From positions 77,080 through 141,079 of the forward strand of contig CAVHPP010000001.1 in the NCBI GenBank assembly GCA_963638105.1: 64,000 nt of DNA, read 5' to 3'. The translations under genes and the position numbers were made by a program. The stretch comes from CAG-217 sp963638105 (GTDB lineage: Bacteria; Bacillota; Clostridia; Oscillospirales; Acutalibacteraceae). The notes under the pieces were generated by a model. That model was not told where the DNA came from. It worked only from the letters and a program-made list of their open reading frames with translations, and made no database searches. This document shows, one piece after another, positions 31,020-38,892 of the stretch (its first letter is position 1; every line of letters starts with the position of its first letter).

Positions 31020-32630
31020 ATGCGTAAAACGAGACGAACCGGAATAGATAAGCTGCATACGCTGCTGTTTGGGCAGGATCTGCGGATTACAGAGGGCGAA
31101 CCGTATTGTCAGGTGCGCCCTTTTGATTTTGCTGCGGATTTTGAGCCGCGGCACTTAACAAAACCGCTGCCCGCCCCGGCAGGGGAAGTGTTTGACATTC
31201 GCACCTTTGGAGCAGATCCGGCGGCGGAGGATAACGCTGTGGCCGTACAGCAGGCGGTGGATGCGGCGGCGAAAGTAGGCGGTACGGTGCTGGTGGATGG
31301 GGGGAGCTATCCCATGTCTACGGTGGAGCTGCGCAGCGGGGTGACGCTGTTTATTACCCCGGGCAGCTTTCTTGCCGCGCGACCGGACGGTAAGGGCTTT
31401 CGCCACAAGGCGCTGCTGTATGGCCGGGATCTAACCAATGTAACCCTCACCGGTGGCGGCGGTTTGGAGGGAGAGGGGCACCGCTTTGGCCTGCGCCCGG
31501 CGCTGCCGCAGAACTGTACTAAACCGGCAGACTTGATTGATGTGATCGAAATGCGGCGCACCTACCGTGCCCAGCTGCGCTTTGCCCACCCCAGTAAGTA
31601 CGGCGGGCTGCTGTGCCTGGAGCAGTGCCAAGGGGTGCATATCCACCATTTTCTTTTCCAAAACAGCGCCCACTGGACCTGTCGGCTGCAAATGTGCCGG
31701 GATGTGCGGATAGAGTGCGCCGCCATTCGGAATAATCGAAATGTAGCCAACGCAGACGGCTTTGATATTGTAGGTGGGCAGGACTTGATCTTTCGCCACT
31801 GTATGGTGTCTACTGCGGACGACGGTTTTGTTTTTAAGCACGCTGTATGGTTGGGCAGCAGCGGCGAAATGCGCCATATTTTGGTAGAGGACTGCCGGAT
31901 AGACAGTCGCACCAACTGTATAAAAATCGGCACGGAGACCACTTATCCCATTACGGATGTGACCGTGCGCCGATGCCGGCTGGAACTGCAAGATCTGTAC
32001 CCGGGCGCTGTCAGCGGAATCAGTGTAGAGGCCTGCGACGGCTCCGTGGTGTCGCAGGTGCATTTTGAAGATATGGAGATGACCCGCTGCACCTGCCCGA
32101 TTTTTGTGCGACTGGGCAACCGCAATCGGGCGGCTACCGTGACCGCAGAGAGTGCCAACGCGGTAGAGTTCGGCGCTAAGAAGCAGCCCGGCGGCACAGT
32201 GGACAAGCACCGCTTTGACGGCAAAAGCGCCGTGCGGGACATTACTTTTAATAGGATCACAGCCCGGGAGGCGGAAATCCCCATCATCCTTGCCGGGTAT
32301 CGCCAGCAGGGTCGAACCCATCGGGTGGAGCGGGTGACGCTGCGTGACGTGCAGATCACCTATGCCAATCGGCCGGAGATCGTGGATCGGCGGCTGTTTA
32401 TCCCGGAATATGTGCGCACATATCCGGAGGGCTGGCGCTTTCGTAATCTGCCGTCCTACGGCATTTGGGCACGGCACACCCGGGACTTGTGCTGCTCCCA
32501 TGTAACCGTTTTCCACCCTCGGTATACGCAGCGGCCGTTTCGCATTTTGCAAGACTGCCCCGGCGCTCGGCTCACCGATACATACGGCGAAAGTCAGGGC
32601 CTGTTTGGCACGGACGAAGAGAACGGATAA
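31020..32630 (+). CDS. Glycoside hydrolase family 28 (polygalacturonase-like), intracellular
   Basis: The 536-residue protein has the parallel beta-helix pattern and the GH28 catalytic asparates in NADGFDIVGG and STADDGFVFKH. The N-terminal FDIRTFGADPAAEDNAVAVQ segment is typical of pectinase-like beta-helix proteins. No signal peptide is present, so it probably acts inside the cell on imported oligogalacturonides. ATG 31020 is chosen because the promoter at 30937-30965 lies only 19 bases before the alternative ATG at 30984. The exact substrate is uncertain. Confidence 0.85.
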   Translation: MRKTRRTGIDKLHTLLFGQDLRITEGEPYCQVRPFDFAADFEPRHLTKPLPAPAGEVFDIRTFGADPAAEDNAVAVQQAVDAAAKVGGTVLVDGGSYPMSTVELRSGVTLFITPGSFLAARPDGKGFRHKALLYGRDLTNVTLTGGGGLEGEGHRFGLRPALPQNCTKPADLIDVIEMRRTYRAQLRFAHPSKYGGLLCLEQCQGVHIHHFLFQNSAHWTCRLQMCRDVRIECAAIRNNRNVANADGFDIVGGQDLIFRHCMVSTADDGFVFKHAVWLGSSGEMRHILVEDCRIDSRTNCIKIGTETTYPITDVTVRRCRLELQDLYPGAVSGISVEACDGSVVSQVHFEDMEMTRCTCPIFVRLGNRNRAATVTAESANAVEFGAKKQPGGTVDKHRFDGKSAVRDITFNRITAREAEIPIILAGYRQQGRTHRVERVTLRDVQITYANRPEIVDRRLFIPEYVRTYPEGWRFRNLPSYGIWARHTRDLCCSHVTVFHPRYTQRPFRILQDCPGARLTDTYGESQGLFGTDEENG

Positions 32631-32638
32631 AAGAAAGT

Positions 32639-32673
32639 ATAAGAAAAGAGCACACCATAATCGGTGTGCTCTT
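32639..32673 (-). terminator. Terminator between convergent GH28 and dehydrogenase genes
   Basis: A perfect 11 bp stem (32646-32656 with 32663-32673) is followed on the minus strand by TTTTCTT. On the plus strand only a poor T tract follows, so it serves mainly the dehydrogenase. Confidence 0.85.
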
Positions 32674-32687
32674 GCTGTTTATCCGGC

Positions 32688-34193
32688 TTAGATGGTGCCA
32701 TCCCAGGTGGAGACTTCCGTTGCCTTTTTCTCCTCCTCATCGAACCAGTGGGTGGTGACCGCCTTGCTCTCTGTGTAGAAGCGATAAGCGTCTTTACCCA
32801 GGCAATGCAGGTCGCCGAAGAAGGACTTTTTGTGCCCGCTGAAGGGGATAAAGCCTACCGGTACCGGAATACCCACATTGATGCCGACCTGGCCGCCGTC
32901 GGTACGGCGGGCAAACTCACGGGCATAGTAGCCGCTTTGGGTATAGATCACGGAGCCGTTGGCATAGGGGTTGGCGTTCATAATGGCCAAGCCCTCCTCA
33001 AAGTCCTTGCACCGCTTAATGCACAGCACCGGACCAAAGACTTCCTCATCGCCGATGGTCATATCTGCCGTTACATGGTCAAAGATGGTGGGGCCTACAA
33101 AGTAACCGTTCTCGTAGCCCTCCACAACGGTGTTGCGGCCGTCCAGCACCAGGGTGGCACCCTCGGCTACGCCCTTGTCAATATCGGCCAGCACCTCTTT
33201 ATAATGCTTTTCATAAGTGATGGGGCCCAGGCGGGAGCTCTTGTCCCAGGCGGGACCGCAGTTTACTTTCTCCGCCTGCTTTTTCAGCTCTGCCACAAAG
33301 GCGTCTGCAATGCTGTCCTGCACCACACAGCAGGACAGCGCCATGCAGCGCTGACCGGCACAGCCGAATGCGGAGTTGATCACGCCGGCAACCGTACGCT
33401 CTAAGGCACAGTCTTCCATCACCAGGGCATGGTTCTTGGCCTGGCACAGGGCCTGGCAGCGCTTGCCGTTGGCAGCGGCTTTTTCATAGATTTTCAGACC
33501 CACCGGGGTGGAGCCAACAAAGGTAATGCCTTTAACATCCGGGTGCTCCAGAATTGTGTTGATCTCATTGCGGGAGCAGGTGACCACATTGATGACACCG
33601 TCCGGCACGCCTGCGTCCTTGTACAGCTGGGCAAAGAGCATGGCGGTCTTGGGGGTCAGGGAAGCGGCTTTCAGTACCAAGGTGTTGCCGGTGGCAATAC
33701 AGGTGGGTGCCATCCAGCCAAAGGGGATCATGGCCGGGAAGTTTACAGGCACAATGCCGGCAAACACGCCCAGCGGCTCTCTGTATTTCACGGTATCGTA
33801 CCCGCGGGAGGCGTCCATAATGGACTCACCCATCATCAGGGACGGTACCTGGGTGGCCAGCTCCGTGCCCTCTTTTGCCTTGAGCACATCTCCCTCGGAT
33901 TCTGCCCAAACCTTGCCGTTTTCCTTGGCAACGCTCATGGTCAGTTCGTCCATGCGCTCCAGGATCAGTTCCCGCACTCTGTATAGAATCTGTGCCCGCT
34001 TAATGGCCGGGGTGGCGCTCCAGCCCGGATAGGCAGCTTTGGCGGCCGCAATGGCCTCCAGCACCTCATCGTTGGTGCAGCAGGGCGCCTGACCGGTGAC
34101 CTCGCCGGTGGACGGATTGTGCAGGTCGTACCATTTGTCCGTCTTGGACTCACGGAACTGGCCGTTTACAAAATACTTTAGCTTTTCTGCCAT
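32688..34193 (-). CDS. mmsA: CoA-acylating methylmalonate-semialdehyde dehydrogenase
   Basis: The 501-residue aldehyde dehydrogenase resembles MmsA/IolA, which oxidises (methyl)malonate semialdehyde to propionyl-CoA or acetyl-CoA. The TFVGSTPVGLKIYEKAAANG segment and the catalytic cysteine in FGCAGQRCMALS are typical of this subfamily, as is IPFSGHKKSFFGDLH near the C terminus. I start at MAEKLKYFVNGQFRES (34193) after AGAGAGG. No other inositol or valine genes are adjacent, so the in vivo substrate is open. Confidence 0.9.
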   Translation of the reverse strand: MAEKLKYFVNGQFRESKTDKWYDLHNPSTGEVTGQAPCCTNDEVLEAIAAAKAAYPGWSATPAIKRAQILYRVRELILERMDELTMSVAKENGKVWAESEGDVLKAKEGTELATQVPSLMMGESIMDASRGYDTVKYREPLGVFAGIVPVNFPAMIPFGWMAPTCIATGNTLVLKAASLTPKTAMLFAQLYKDAGVPDGVINVVTCSRNEINTILEHPDVKGITFVGSTPVGLKIYEKAAANGKRCQALCQAKNHALVMEDCALERTVAGVINSAFGCAGQRCMALSCCVVQDSIADAFVAELKKQAEKVNCGPAWDKSSRLGPITYEKHYKEVLADIDKGVAEGATLVLDGRNTVVEGYENGYFVGPTIFDHVTADMTIGDEEVFGPVLCIKRCKDFEEGLAIMNANPYANGSVIYTQSGYYAREFARRTDGGQVGINVGIPVPVGFIPFSGHKKSFFGDLHCLGKDAYRFYTESKAVTTHWFDEEEKKATEVSTWDGTI

Positions 34194-34249
34194 AGATTTT
34201 ACCTCTCTTATCCTCCCCGCCGCAAAGCGGAGCATAATTTTGCAATTTC

Positions 34250-34279
34250 ATTGTACCACAGCCTCTACGCCAAAATCAA
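34250..34279 (-). promoter_or_regulatory. Promoter of the dehydrogenase gene
   Basis: On the minus strand TTGATT (34274-34279) and TACAAT (34250-34255) are 18 bases apart, with TGTGG before the -10. Confidence 0.75.
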
Positions 34280-34386
34280 TACCCAGCCGTCGAGAACAGC
34301 CTAAATTGAACAAAAGTGCGCTTGCCGTCACATTTGATTGACTCCTGCATAGAATGGGTAAGAAATAACGGCAAAGAAGGGGTAGT

Positions 34387-34995
34387 ATGGGCGAACGTAC
34401 CGTGGTATTGGTGGGCGGCAACAATGGGGGTAAGGAGAATTTGCTGCAGGAGCTTTTAGGGCGGCGGCAGGGTGGTGCCTGGTGCTATTCGTATCGGCAT
34501 ATTACTTATGATTTGCGGCTGCTGCCTCTGTGCGCTCTGCAAAGTCCGGCGCTGCGCGGGGCGGACTGTACGGTGCTGGTGACCCCGGCGTTGGATTTGC
34601 AGCGGGCACTGGCGGCACTGCCTGCCCTTTGGCAGCGCAGTCATCGGCTGGTGGTGTACATCACTGATCGGGGTGCCGCCCGGCGGCGCGGTGTTATCAT
34701 TGACCCGGCAGCGCTGTCTGCCGGGCTGGGGTGCCCGGTGGTGGTGGCCACCCCTTACAGCAGCCGTGGGGTTAATCGGCTGCTGGCTGCGGTGGACCGG
34801 GTGGTACATTTTCCGCCGGTGCCCCATACCCTGGGGGATACGCATATCCAAACGGTACTGGCGGCAGCGGTGCGCCCGGGGAACCGGGTGCGCACATTCC
34901 GTCGGTGCCGGGTGTGGACGGCGGCGCTGTGCGTGACCCTGTGGGCGTTGGCTGCTTTGCTCTTGGCGCTGCTATTGCATTTTGGCAGGGGATAG
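34387..34995 (+). CDS. Degenerate FeoB-type small GTPase domain with one membrane segment
   Basis: The 202-residue protein reads like the N-terminal G domain of FeoB but with its key motifs altered. The P-loop is GGNNGGKEN instead of GNPNxGKTT, and the NxxD motif is replaced by YITDRG. The following GVIIDPAALSAGLGCPVVV and SSRGVNRLLAAV align well with the FeoB pattern. A membrane helix closes the protein (about residues 178-198, ALCVTLWALAALLLALLLHF). The FeoB permease part and a FeoA gene are missing. It may be a regulator or a decaying remnant; GTP binding is doubtful. The family link is my own reading. Confidence 0.65.
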   Translation: MGERTVVLVGGNNGGKENLLQELLGRRQGGAWCYSYRHITYDLRLLPLCALQSPALRGADCTVLVTPALDLQRALAALPALWQRSHRLVVYITDRGAARRRGVIIDPAALSAGLGCPVVVATPYSSRGVNRLLAAVDRVVHFPPVPHTLGDTHIQTVLAAAVRPGNRVRTFRRCRVWTAALCVTLWALAALLLALLLHFGRG

Positions 34996-35089
34996 AGCGT
35001 TTTCCGGTCATATATTTGAGAGAGAAAACCGCAGCCCTGACATTCTCTGCAAAAGGCATCGGGTTCGGCATGACTTTTCCACAGTTTGA

Positions 35090-35116
35090 AGCGGCAGCAA
35101 ATGCTGCCGCTTTTTT
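35090..35116 (+). terminator. Terminator after the FeoB-like gene
   Basis: A perfect 10 bp inverted repeat (35090-35099 with 35102-35111; the inner pairs form the loop) is followed by a run of T to 35116. Confidence 0.85.
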
Positions 35117-35198
35117 CTTTGCTGTACTGCTTTAACGCTGTGCTACGCTACAATTTTCTGAATTTGGCGAATATTTATGCAAAATTATGGATTTCTGC

Positions 35199-35227
35199 TT
35201 GCATTTTTGTCAGAGTTATCTTAAAAT
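35199..35227 (+). promoter_or_regulatory. Promoter of the M28 peptidase gene
   Basis: TTGCAT (35199-35204) and TAAAAT (35222-35227) are 17 bases apart, 40 bases before the ATG. Confidence 0.65.
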
Positions 35228-35267
35228 ATATTTATCTTTTTTCAAATTCTGAACAGGAGGCCTGAAC

Positions 35268-36614
35268 ATGAGAGAAGAATCCAAATCCTACGCCCGCGAA
35301 GCTATGGACATTGTGGAACACGCCGCACACAAGATCGGCTCCCGCTTGCCCGGCTCCGACGGCGAAATCAAATTTCATCAGTACATGGGCGACAAGCTGC
35401 GCGACATCGGCATTGAGCCTAAGACGGAGGAATTCGCCGTTTCGCCCCGTTCCGGTATCGGCGGTCTGTCCTATGCCGGTTGGTCCGGTGTGATCCTGAG
35501 CATCGGCGCCATCATTGCTTTGGCCTGTGGCTTTAATAAGCTGTGGTACGCCCTGGCTGCGCTTGGTCTTATTACCATCTTTTGGCTGGTGATGAGCTGC
35601 TTTTTCTACAAGACCTGGTTTGATATGTTCTTCCCCCAGGAGATCAGTCGCAATACCCTTGGCGTGCTGGAGCCGGAGGACGGCAAGTATGACTATACCA
35701 TTATCCTGTCCGGCCATACGGATACGTCCTGGTGCTGGCGCCACAGTGAGCACGCTTATAAGTATGCCAAGACGAAGCCGATTATGGGCCTGATCGCTAC
35801 ATACGGCAAGGTGGGCTTCGGCGCGGTTTGCTTCTTCTTTATTGCGTTGTTTTCTGTATTTATGGCTGTCGTGAACATTTGCGATTACGCCGGCGCCCAG
35901 TGGGCACAGACCATGTTGGCCTCTCAGGGCTGGGACACCTTTATGTTCATTATGAACTTTGTACCCATCGTTACCGCCATCGGTTCTCTGTTTGTGGTAA
36001 TGTGGGGCGATCCCGATCCCCGCAACGCTTCTCGCGGCGCTATGGATAACGCCACCGGCATCGGCCTGAGCTATGCGGTGATCAAGTATTTCAAGGAGCA
36101 CCCGGAGAAGATGCCTAAGAACTGCCGCATTGTAGATGCCAATATCGGCTCTGAGGAGGCAGGTCTGCGCGGCTCCATGCACTTTGCCCAGGAGCACCGT
36201 TTTGACGATCTGTCCCGGAACGCCTGGAACATTAACATTGACTCTGTGGCAGATAAAGAGTATTTTGAAGTGGTGATCAAGGACGACTGGCAGGGCGTGC
36301 GCTTTGATACGGATATGGAAAAGATGTTTAAGGACACCTTTAACGAGCTGGGTATCGAGAGCAAGACCAATGGCTGTATCCACAATCCCGTTGGCGGCTG
36401 CGACTCTACACCTATGACCCGCGCGGGCATCAAGTCCGTGACCTTTGCGGCCCAAAACCCCATGCTCACCTATTATTACCACACCTGGCGGGATATGCCG
36501 GAGCGGTTTGAGATGGAGACCGTAGGCGATGGCTTTGACGTGATTCTCGGCGTGATCGACAAGATCGCCGCTTTCCAGGAAAAGAACGGCTACAACGGCC
36601 CCCAGAAGAAATAA
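35268..36614 (+). CDS. M28-family metallopeptidase with embedded membrane segments
   Basis: The 448-residue protein has M28 zinc-peptidase motifs: SGHTDTSW (His, about 148), GAMDNATG (Asp, about 258), GSEEAGLRGS (Glu pair, about 294), NIDSVAD (Asp) and YYYHTWRD (His). Hydrophobic membrane segments lie at about 72-114, 182-208 and 224-247, inside the peptidase sequence. Most M28 enzymes are soluble or have one anchor, so this layout is unusual. It begins MREESKSYAREAMDIVEHAA after CAGGAGG. It probably cleaves short peptides at the membrane; topology is unknown. Confidence 0.85.
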   Translation: MREESKSYAREAMDIVEHAAHKIGSRLPGSDGEIKFHQYMGDKLRDIGIEPKTEEFAVSPRSGIGGLSYAGWSGVILSIGAIIALACGFNKLWYALAALGLITIFWLVMSCFFYKTWFDMFFPQEISRNTLGVLEPEDGKYDYTIILSGHTDTSWCWRHSEHAYKYAKTKPIMGLIATYGKVGFGAVCFFFIALFSVFMAVVNICDYAGAQWAQTMLASQGWDTFMFIMNFVPIVTAIGSLFVVMWGDPDPRNASRGAMDNATGIGLSYAVIKYFKEHPEKMPKNCRIVDANIGSEEAGLRGSMHFAQEHRFDDLSRNAWNINIDSVADKEYFEVVIKDDWQGVRFDTDMEKMFKDTFNELGIESKTNGCIHNPVGGCDSTPMTRAGIKSVTFAAQNPMLTYYYHTWRDMPERFEMETVGDGFDVILGVIDKIAAFQEKNGYNGPQKK

Positions 36615-36624
36615 ATCAAAAATG

Positions 36625-36658
36625 CAGCCCGGCAAGGTTCCTTGTCGGGCTGTTTTTT
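36625..36658 (+). terminator. Terminator after the M28 peptidase gene
   Basis: A 13 bp stem (36625-36637 with 36640-36652, one G-T pair) is followed by six T. The next gene starts only 23 bases later. Confidence 0.92.
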
Positions 36659-36681
36659 GTGTACTTATGAGAGGTATGATG

Positions 36682-37416
36682 ATGCTTCGTTCTACACTTC
36701 AAAAATATGCCGCTATGCAGCAGCTTGCTGCGGATACCATGCAATTTATTCAAAGCTATATACAGGTGGGTCAGACTGTGGATCAGATCAAGACCTTATG
36801 CGAAACCTATATGTTGGCAAACGGTGCGCAATCGTTTTGGTATTACGATGTAGGTGCTTTGGTTTTTCATCACCCGGATACGCTGCTTTCTGTGTCCGGT
36901 CGGGAGTATGTGCCGGCGCAAACCTGTATTCAACCTAATGATGTACTCACCATTGATCTGTCGCCGCAACGGCGGCGGATCTGGGGCGATTTCGCCCGGA
37001 CATTTGTTGTACAAAACGGGCAGGTGGTTCGGCAATTAGATGATATTGCAGAGGCGGAAATTCGCAATGGTCTGCGCTTTGAGGATCAGTTGCACGCAGA
37101 ATTGAGACGCTTTGTAGATACAAGTACGACCTTTGAGCGGCTTTATGCGTATATGAACGATTACATTCGTGCGCATGGGTATCAAAATTTGGATTTTAAC
37201 GGCAATTTGGGTCACTCTATTGTGAAAAACAAAAAGCATCGTATTTATATTGAAGCCGGCAATCACAAAAAATTGAGCCGGGTGCGTCTTTTCACTTTTG
37301 AACCGCACATTGCGTTGATCAACGGCACTTATGGTTTTAAGAAAGAGAACATCTATTATTTTGATGGCGGGCATTTAAGCCTTTTAGCTGACACGGAAGA
37401 TACATATTGCGGTTGA
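36682..37416 (+). CDS. M24-family metallopeptidase (aminopeptidase/prolidase fold)
   Basis: I start at ATG 36682, 7 bases after AGAGG, giving 244 residues; ATGs at 36667, 36676 and 36679 are alternatives. The five metal ligands can be placed: Asp in TIDLSP, Asp in WGDFARTFVV, His in NLGHSI, Glu in TFEPHI and Glu in KKENIYYFDGG. This is the methionine-aminopeptidase/prolidase fold, but too divergent to name the substrate. A terminator lies directly before it and I see no promoter, so expression may depend on readthrough. Confidence 0.8.
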   Translation: MLRSTLQKYAAMQQLAADTMQFIQSYIQVGQTVDQIKTLCETYMLANGAQSFWYYDVGALVFHHPDTLLSVSGREYVPAQTCIQPNDVLTIDLSPQRRRIWGDFARTFVVQNGQVVRQLDDIAEAEIRNGLRFEDQLHAELRRFVDTSTTFERLYAYMNDYIRAHGYQNLDFNGNLGHSIVKNKKHRIYIEAGNHKKLSRVRLFTFEPHIALINGTYGFKKENIYYFDGGHLSLLADTEDTYCG

Positions 37417-37425
37417 CCGGCTGCC

Positions 37426-37455
37426 TTGACAAGAAGCGCTTTGGCGTGTTATAGT
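37426..37455 (+). promoter_or_regulatory. Promoter of the lipoprotein gene
   Basis: TTGACA (37426-37431) and TATAGT (37450-37455) are 18 bases apart. Transcription should start near 37462, which rules out the GTG at 37454 as the translation start. Confidence 0.8.
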
Positions 37456-37477
37456 GTGGCTGAAAGAGGTGGGCGAT

Positions 37478-37882
37478 GTGAAAAATCGTGTTTATGCGGC
37501 TTCTCGGGCGCTGGCGTGTGTGATTTTACTGGCGTTGATTTTTACCGGGTGCCAAATGAAAAATCAACGGGCAGATGTGTCAAATGTACAGATCGATTAC
37601 GGTGTTTCTGCCAACTATACAAAAGCGGATATCCATGCGTGTGCTGCTTTGGCAAAGGCGCAATTCTCCGGGTTTAGCCCTAAGCTGGTTTTACAGCAGT
37701 TGATTTTTATGGGCGATGATTATTGCCCCTCCGGCGACTGCTTGATTTTAAAAGCTGTGTATTATGACGGCTATATCCACCAAACCGTAACGGATTTCGG
37801 TTGGCGGTTTTCGCCCGGCGAGGACGGAGAATGGTACATAGAAGATTTTACAAAGTTGTCCAATATGGGCGATCACATATAG
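37478..37882 (+). CDS. Small predicted lipoprotein of unknown function
   Basis: Starting at GTG 37478, 8 bases after AAGAGG, the 134-residue protein has an N-terminal lipoprotein signal (VYAASRALACVILLALIFTGC) with the cysteine at about residue 25. The mature part is short, with two close cysteines (YCPSGDC) and several aromatic residues near the end (TDFGWRFSPGEDGEWYIEDF). I do not recognise a family. It is probably anchored to the outer face of the membrane. Confidence 0.75.
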   Translation: MKNRVYAASRALACVILLALIFTGCQMKNQRADVSNVQIDYGVSANYTKADIHACAALAKAQFSGFSPKLVLQQLIFMGDDYCPSGDCLILKAVYYDGYIHQTVTDFGWRFSPGEDGEWYIEDFTKLSNMGDHI

Positions 37883-37893
37883 TCCGTATACAA

Positions 37894-37926
37894 AAGGACC
37901 GACGGTATGCAGCCGTCGGTTCTTTT
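37894..37926. terminator. Bidirectional terminator between lipoprotein and cupin genes
   Basis: A 12 bp stem (37894-37905 with 37913-37924, one G-T pair) is followed by TTTT on the plus strand and CCTTTTG on the minus strand. It sits between convergent genes. Confidence 0.88.
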
Positions 37927-37935
37927 AATGAGTGT

Positions 37936-38277
37936 TTAGTTGTTATGGGGGAAGACGACGGTTAGCAGCCACTTAAAGTCCTCCGGGGCGTACACTGCGT
38001 GGGGCTTTTTGGCGGGCATCACCAGCGCCTCGCCGGGCTTTAGCAGGTAGGGCACACCGTCTACGGTGAACTGGCCTATGCCCTCCAGCACGGTAACCAT
38101 AGCGTCGCCGGTGGAGTCGTGGGTGCCGATCTCCTCCCCGGCTGCAAAGGCAAACAGGGTCACGCTGACGGCGTCGTTCAGCGCCAGGGTTTTGCTGACC
38201 ACCTGGCCGGGCTGCACCCGGACTTGATCCGCAAGACTGAAAATCGCCTCATGAGGTACATTCTTAATATAAGGCAT
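37936..38277 (-). CDS. Cupin-domain protein
   Basis: The 113-residue protein starts at MPYIKNVPHEAIFSLADQV after AAGGAAG. A single small beta-barrel cupin is visible: motif 1 around FAAGEEIGTHDSTGDAMVTV and motif 2 around LKPGEALVMPAKKPHAV. Only some of the usual metal-binding histidines are present. Such small cupins often bind a sugar or a metal ion; function is unknown. It stands alone. Confidence 0.85.
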   Translation of the reverse strand: MPYIKNVPHEAIFSLADQVRVQPGQVVSKTLALNDAVSVTLFAFAAGEEIGTHDSTGDAMVTVLEGIGQFTVDGVPYLLKPGEALVMPAKKPHAVYAPEDFKWLLTVVFPHNN

Positions 38278-38308
38278 CGTTGCACTTCCTTTCCTTGATC
38301 TTATCTCT

Positions 38309-38337
38309 ATTATAGCAAACCCGCAGCCAAATATCCA
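38309..38337 (-). promoter_or_regulatory. Possible promoter of the cupin gene
   Basis: On the minus strand a consensus TATAAT (38309-38314), with TGC before it, lies 31 bases before the start. The -35 at 17 bases (TGGATA, 38332-38337) is poor. Confidence 0.5.
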
Positions 38338-38345
38338 CCACAAAT

Positions 38346-38371
38346 AAAACCCGCCGGCAGAAGTCGGCGGG
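38346..38371 (-). terminator. Terminator after the flavodoxin gene
   Basis: CCCGCCG (38350-38356) pairs with CGGCGGG (38365-38371), followed on the minus strand by TTTTATTT. Confidence 0.82.
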
Positions 38372-38389
38372 TGATTTTGGCCTTGCCGG

Positions 38390-38881
38390 TTATTTCAGCT
38401 TTTCTGCCCAGGCGGTGACGGCGGACAAGGGGGTCTCCTGGCGGTCGCCGCCGGTAGAGTCAAACTGCACATCCGTTTGGGCAATGACCTTTGCGCCCTT
38501 GGCGCAGGCTTTCAGGTCGTCCAGCGCGTGACCGGGTCAGCCGCCGTGGGTGGCAAACAGCGCCAACTCTTTGCCGGTCAGGTCCGTTTGGGTCAAAAAG
38601 GTACGCACCGCCGGGGCCATGGTGTACCACCAGGTGGGGGTGCCCAGCACAATGCGGTCATAGTCCGCCGGGTCCTTGTCCGGGGGCTTGATGGGTGGGC
38701 AGACCTTGTTTTGCGTCTCTGTTTTGGACAGACCGTACACCAACTCGTCATAAGAGCAGTTATAGGGCTGCACTGTATCTATGGCCGTCACGTCGGCGCC
38801 CAGGGTGGACGCGATCTCCCGGGCGATCTTCTTGGTATTGCCCCAGGATTGGGAATAATAGACTACCAATGTTTTTGCCAT
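38390..38881 (-). pseudogene. Flavodoxin interrupted by an in-frame TGA
   Basis: The frame starts MAKTLVVYYSQSWGNTKKIA (FMN phosphate loop) and continues with GTPTWWYTMAPAV. At codon 115 (38537-38539) there is a TGA, in ALFATHGG-stop-PGHALDDL. The same frame then stays open to TAA at 38390, giving 163 codons, the normal flavodoxin length. In relatives this position is usually glycine, and GGA to TGA is a single change. It is therefore a nonsense mutation or base-call error; TGA recoding is unlikely. It follows the DXS-like gene by 11 bases and would supply electrons in the same operon. Confidence 0.85.
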
Positions 38882-38892
38882 TTTCGTTCTCC

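Noticed and set aside
34321..34355. Promoter of the FeoB-like gene
   Set aside because: TAGAAT at 34350-34355 has no -35 at 16-19 bases; candidates are 10 or 22 bases away, so no promoter was called.
38537..38539. Selenocysteine (TGA) in the flavodoxin
   Set aside because: The position aligns with a glycine, one base change explains it, and the stretch after the TGA shows only a weak 4 bp stem, not a convincing SECIS. Kept only as a low-probability alternative.
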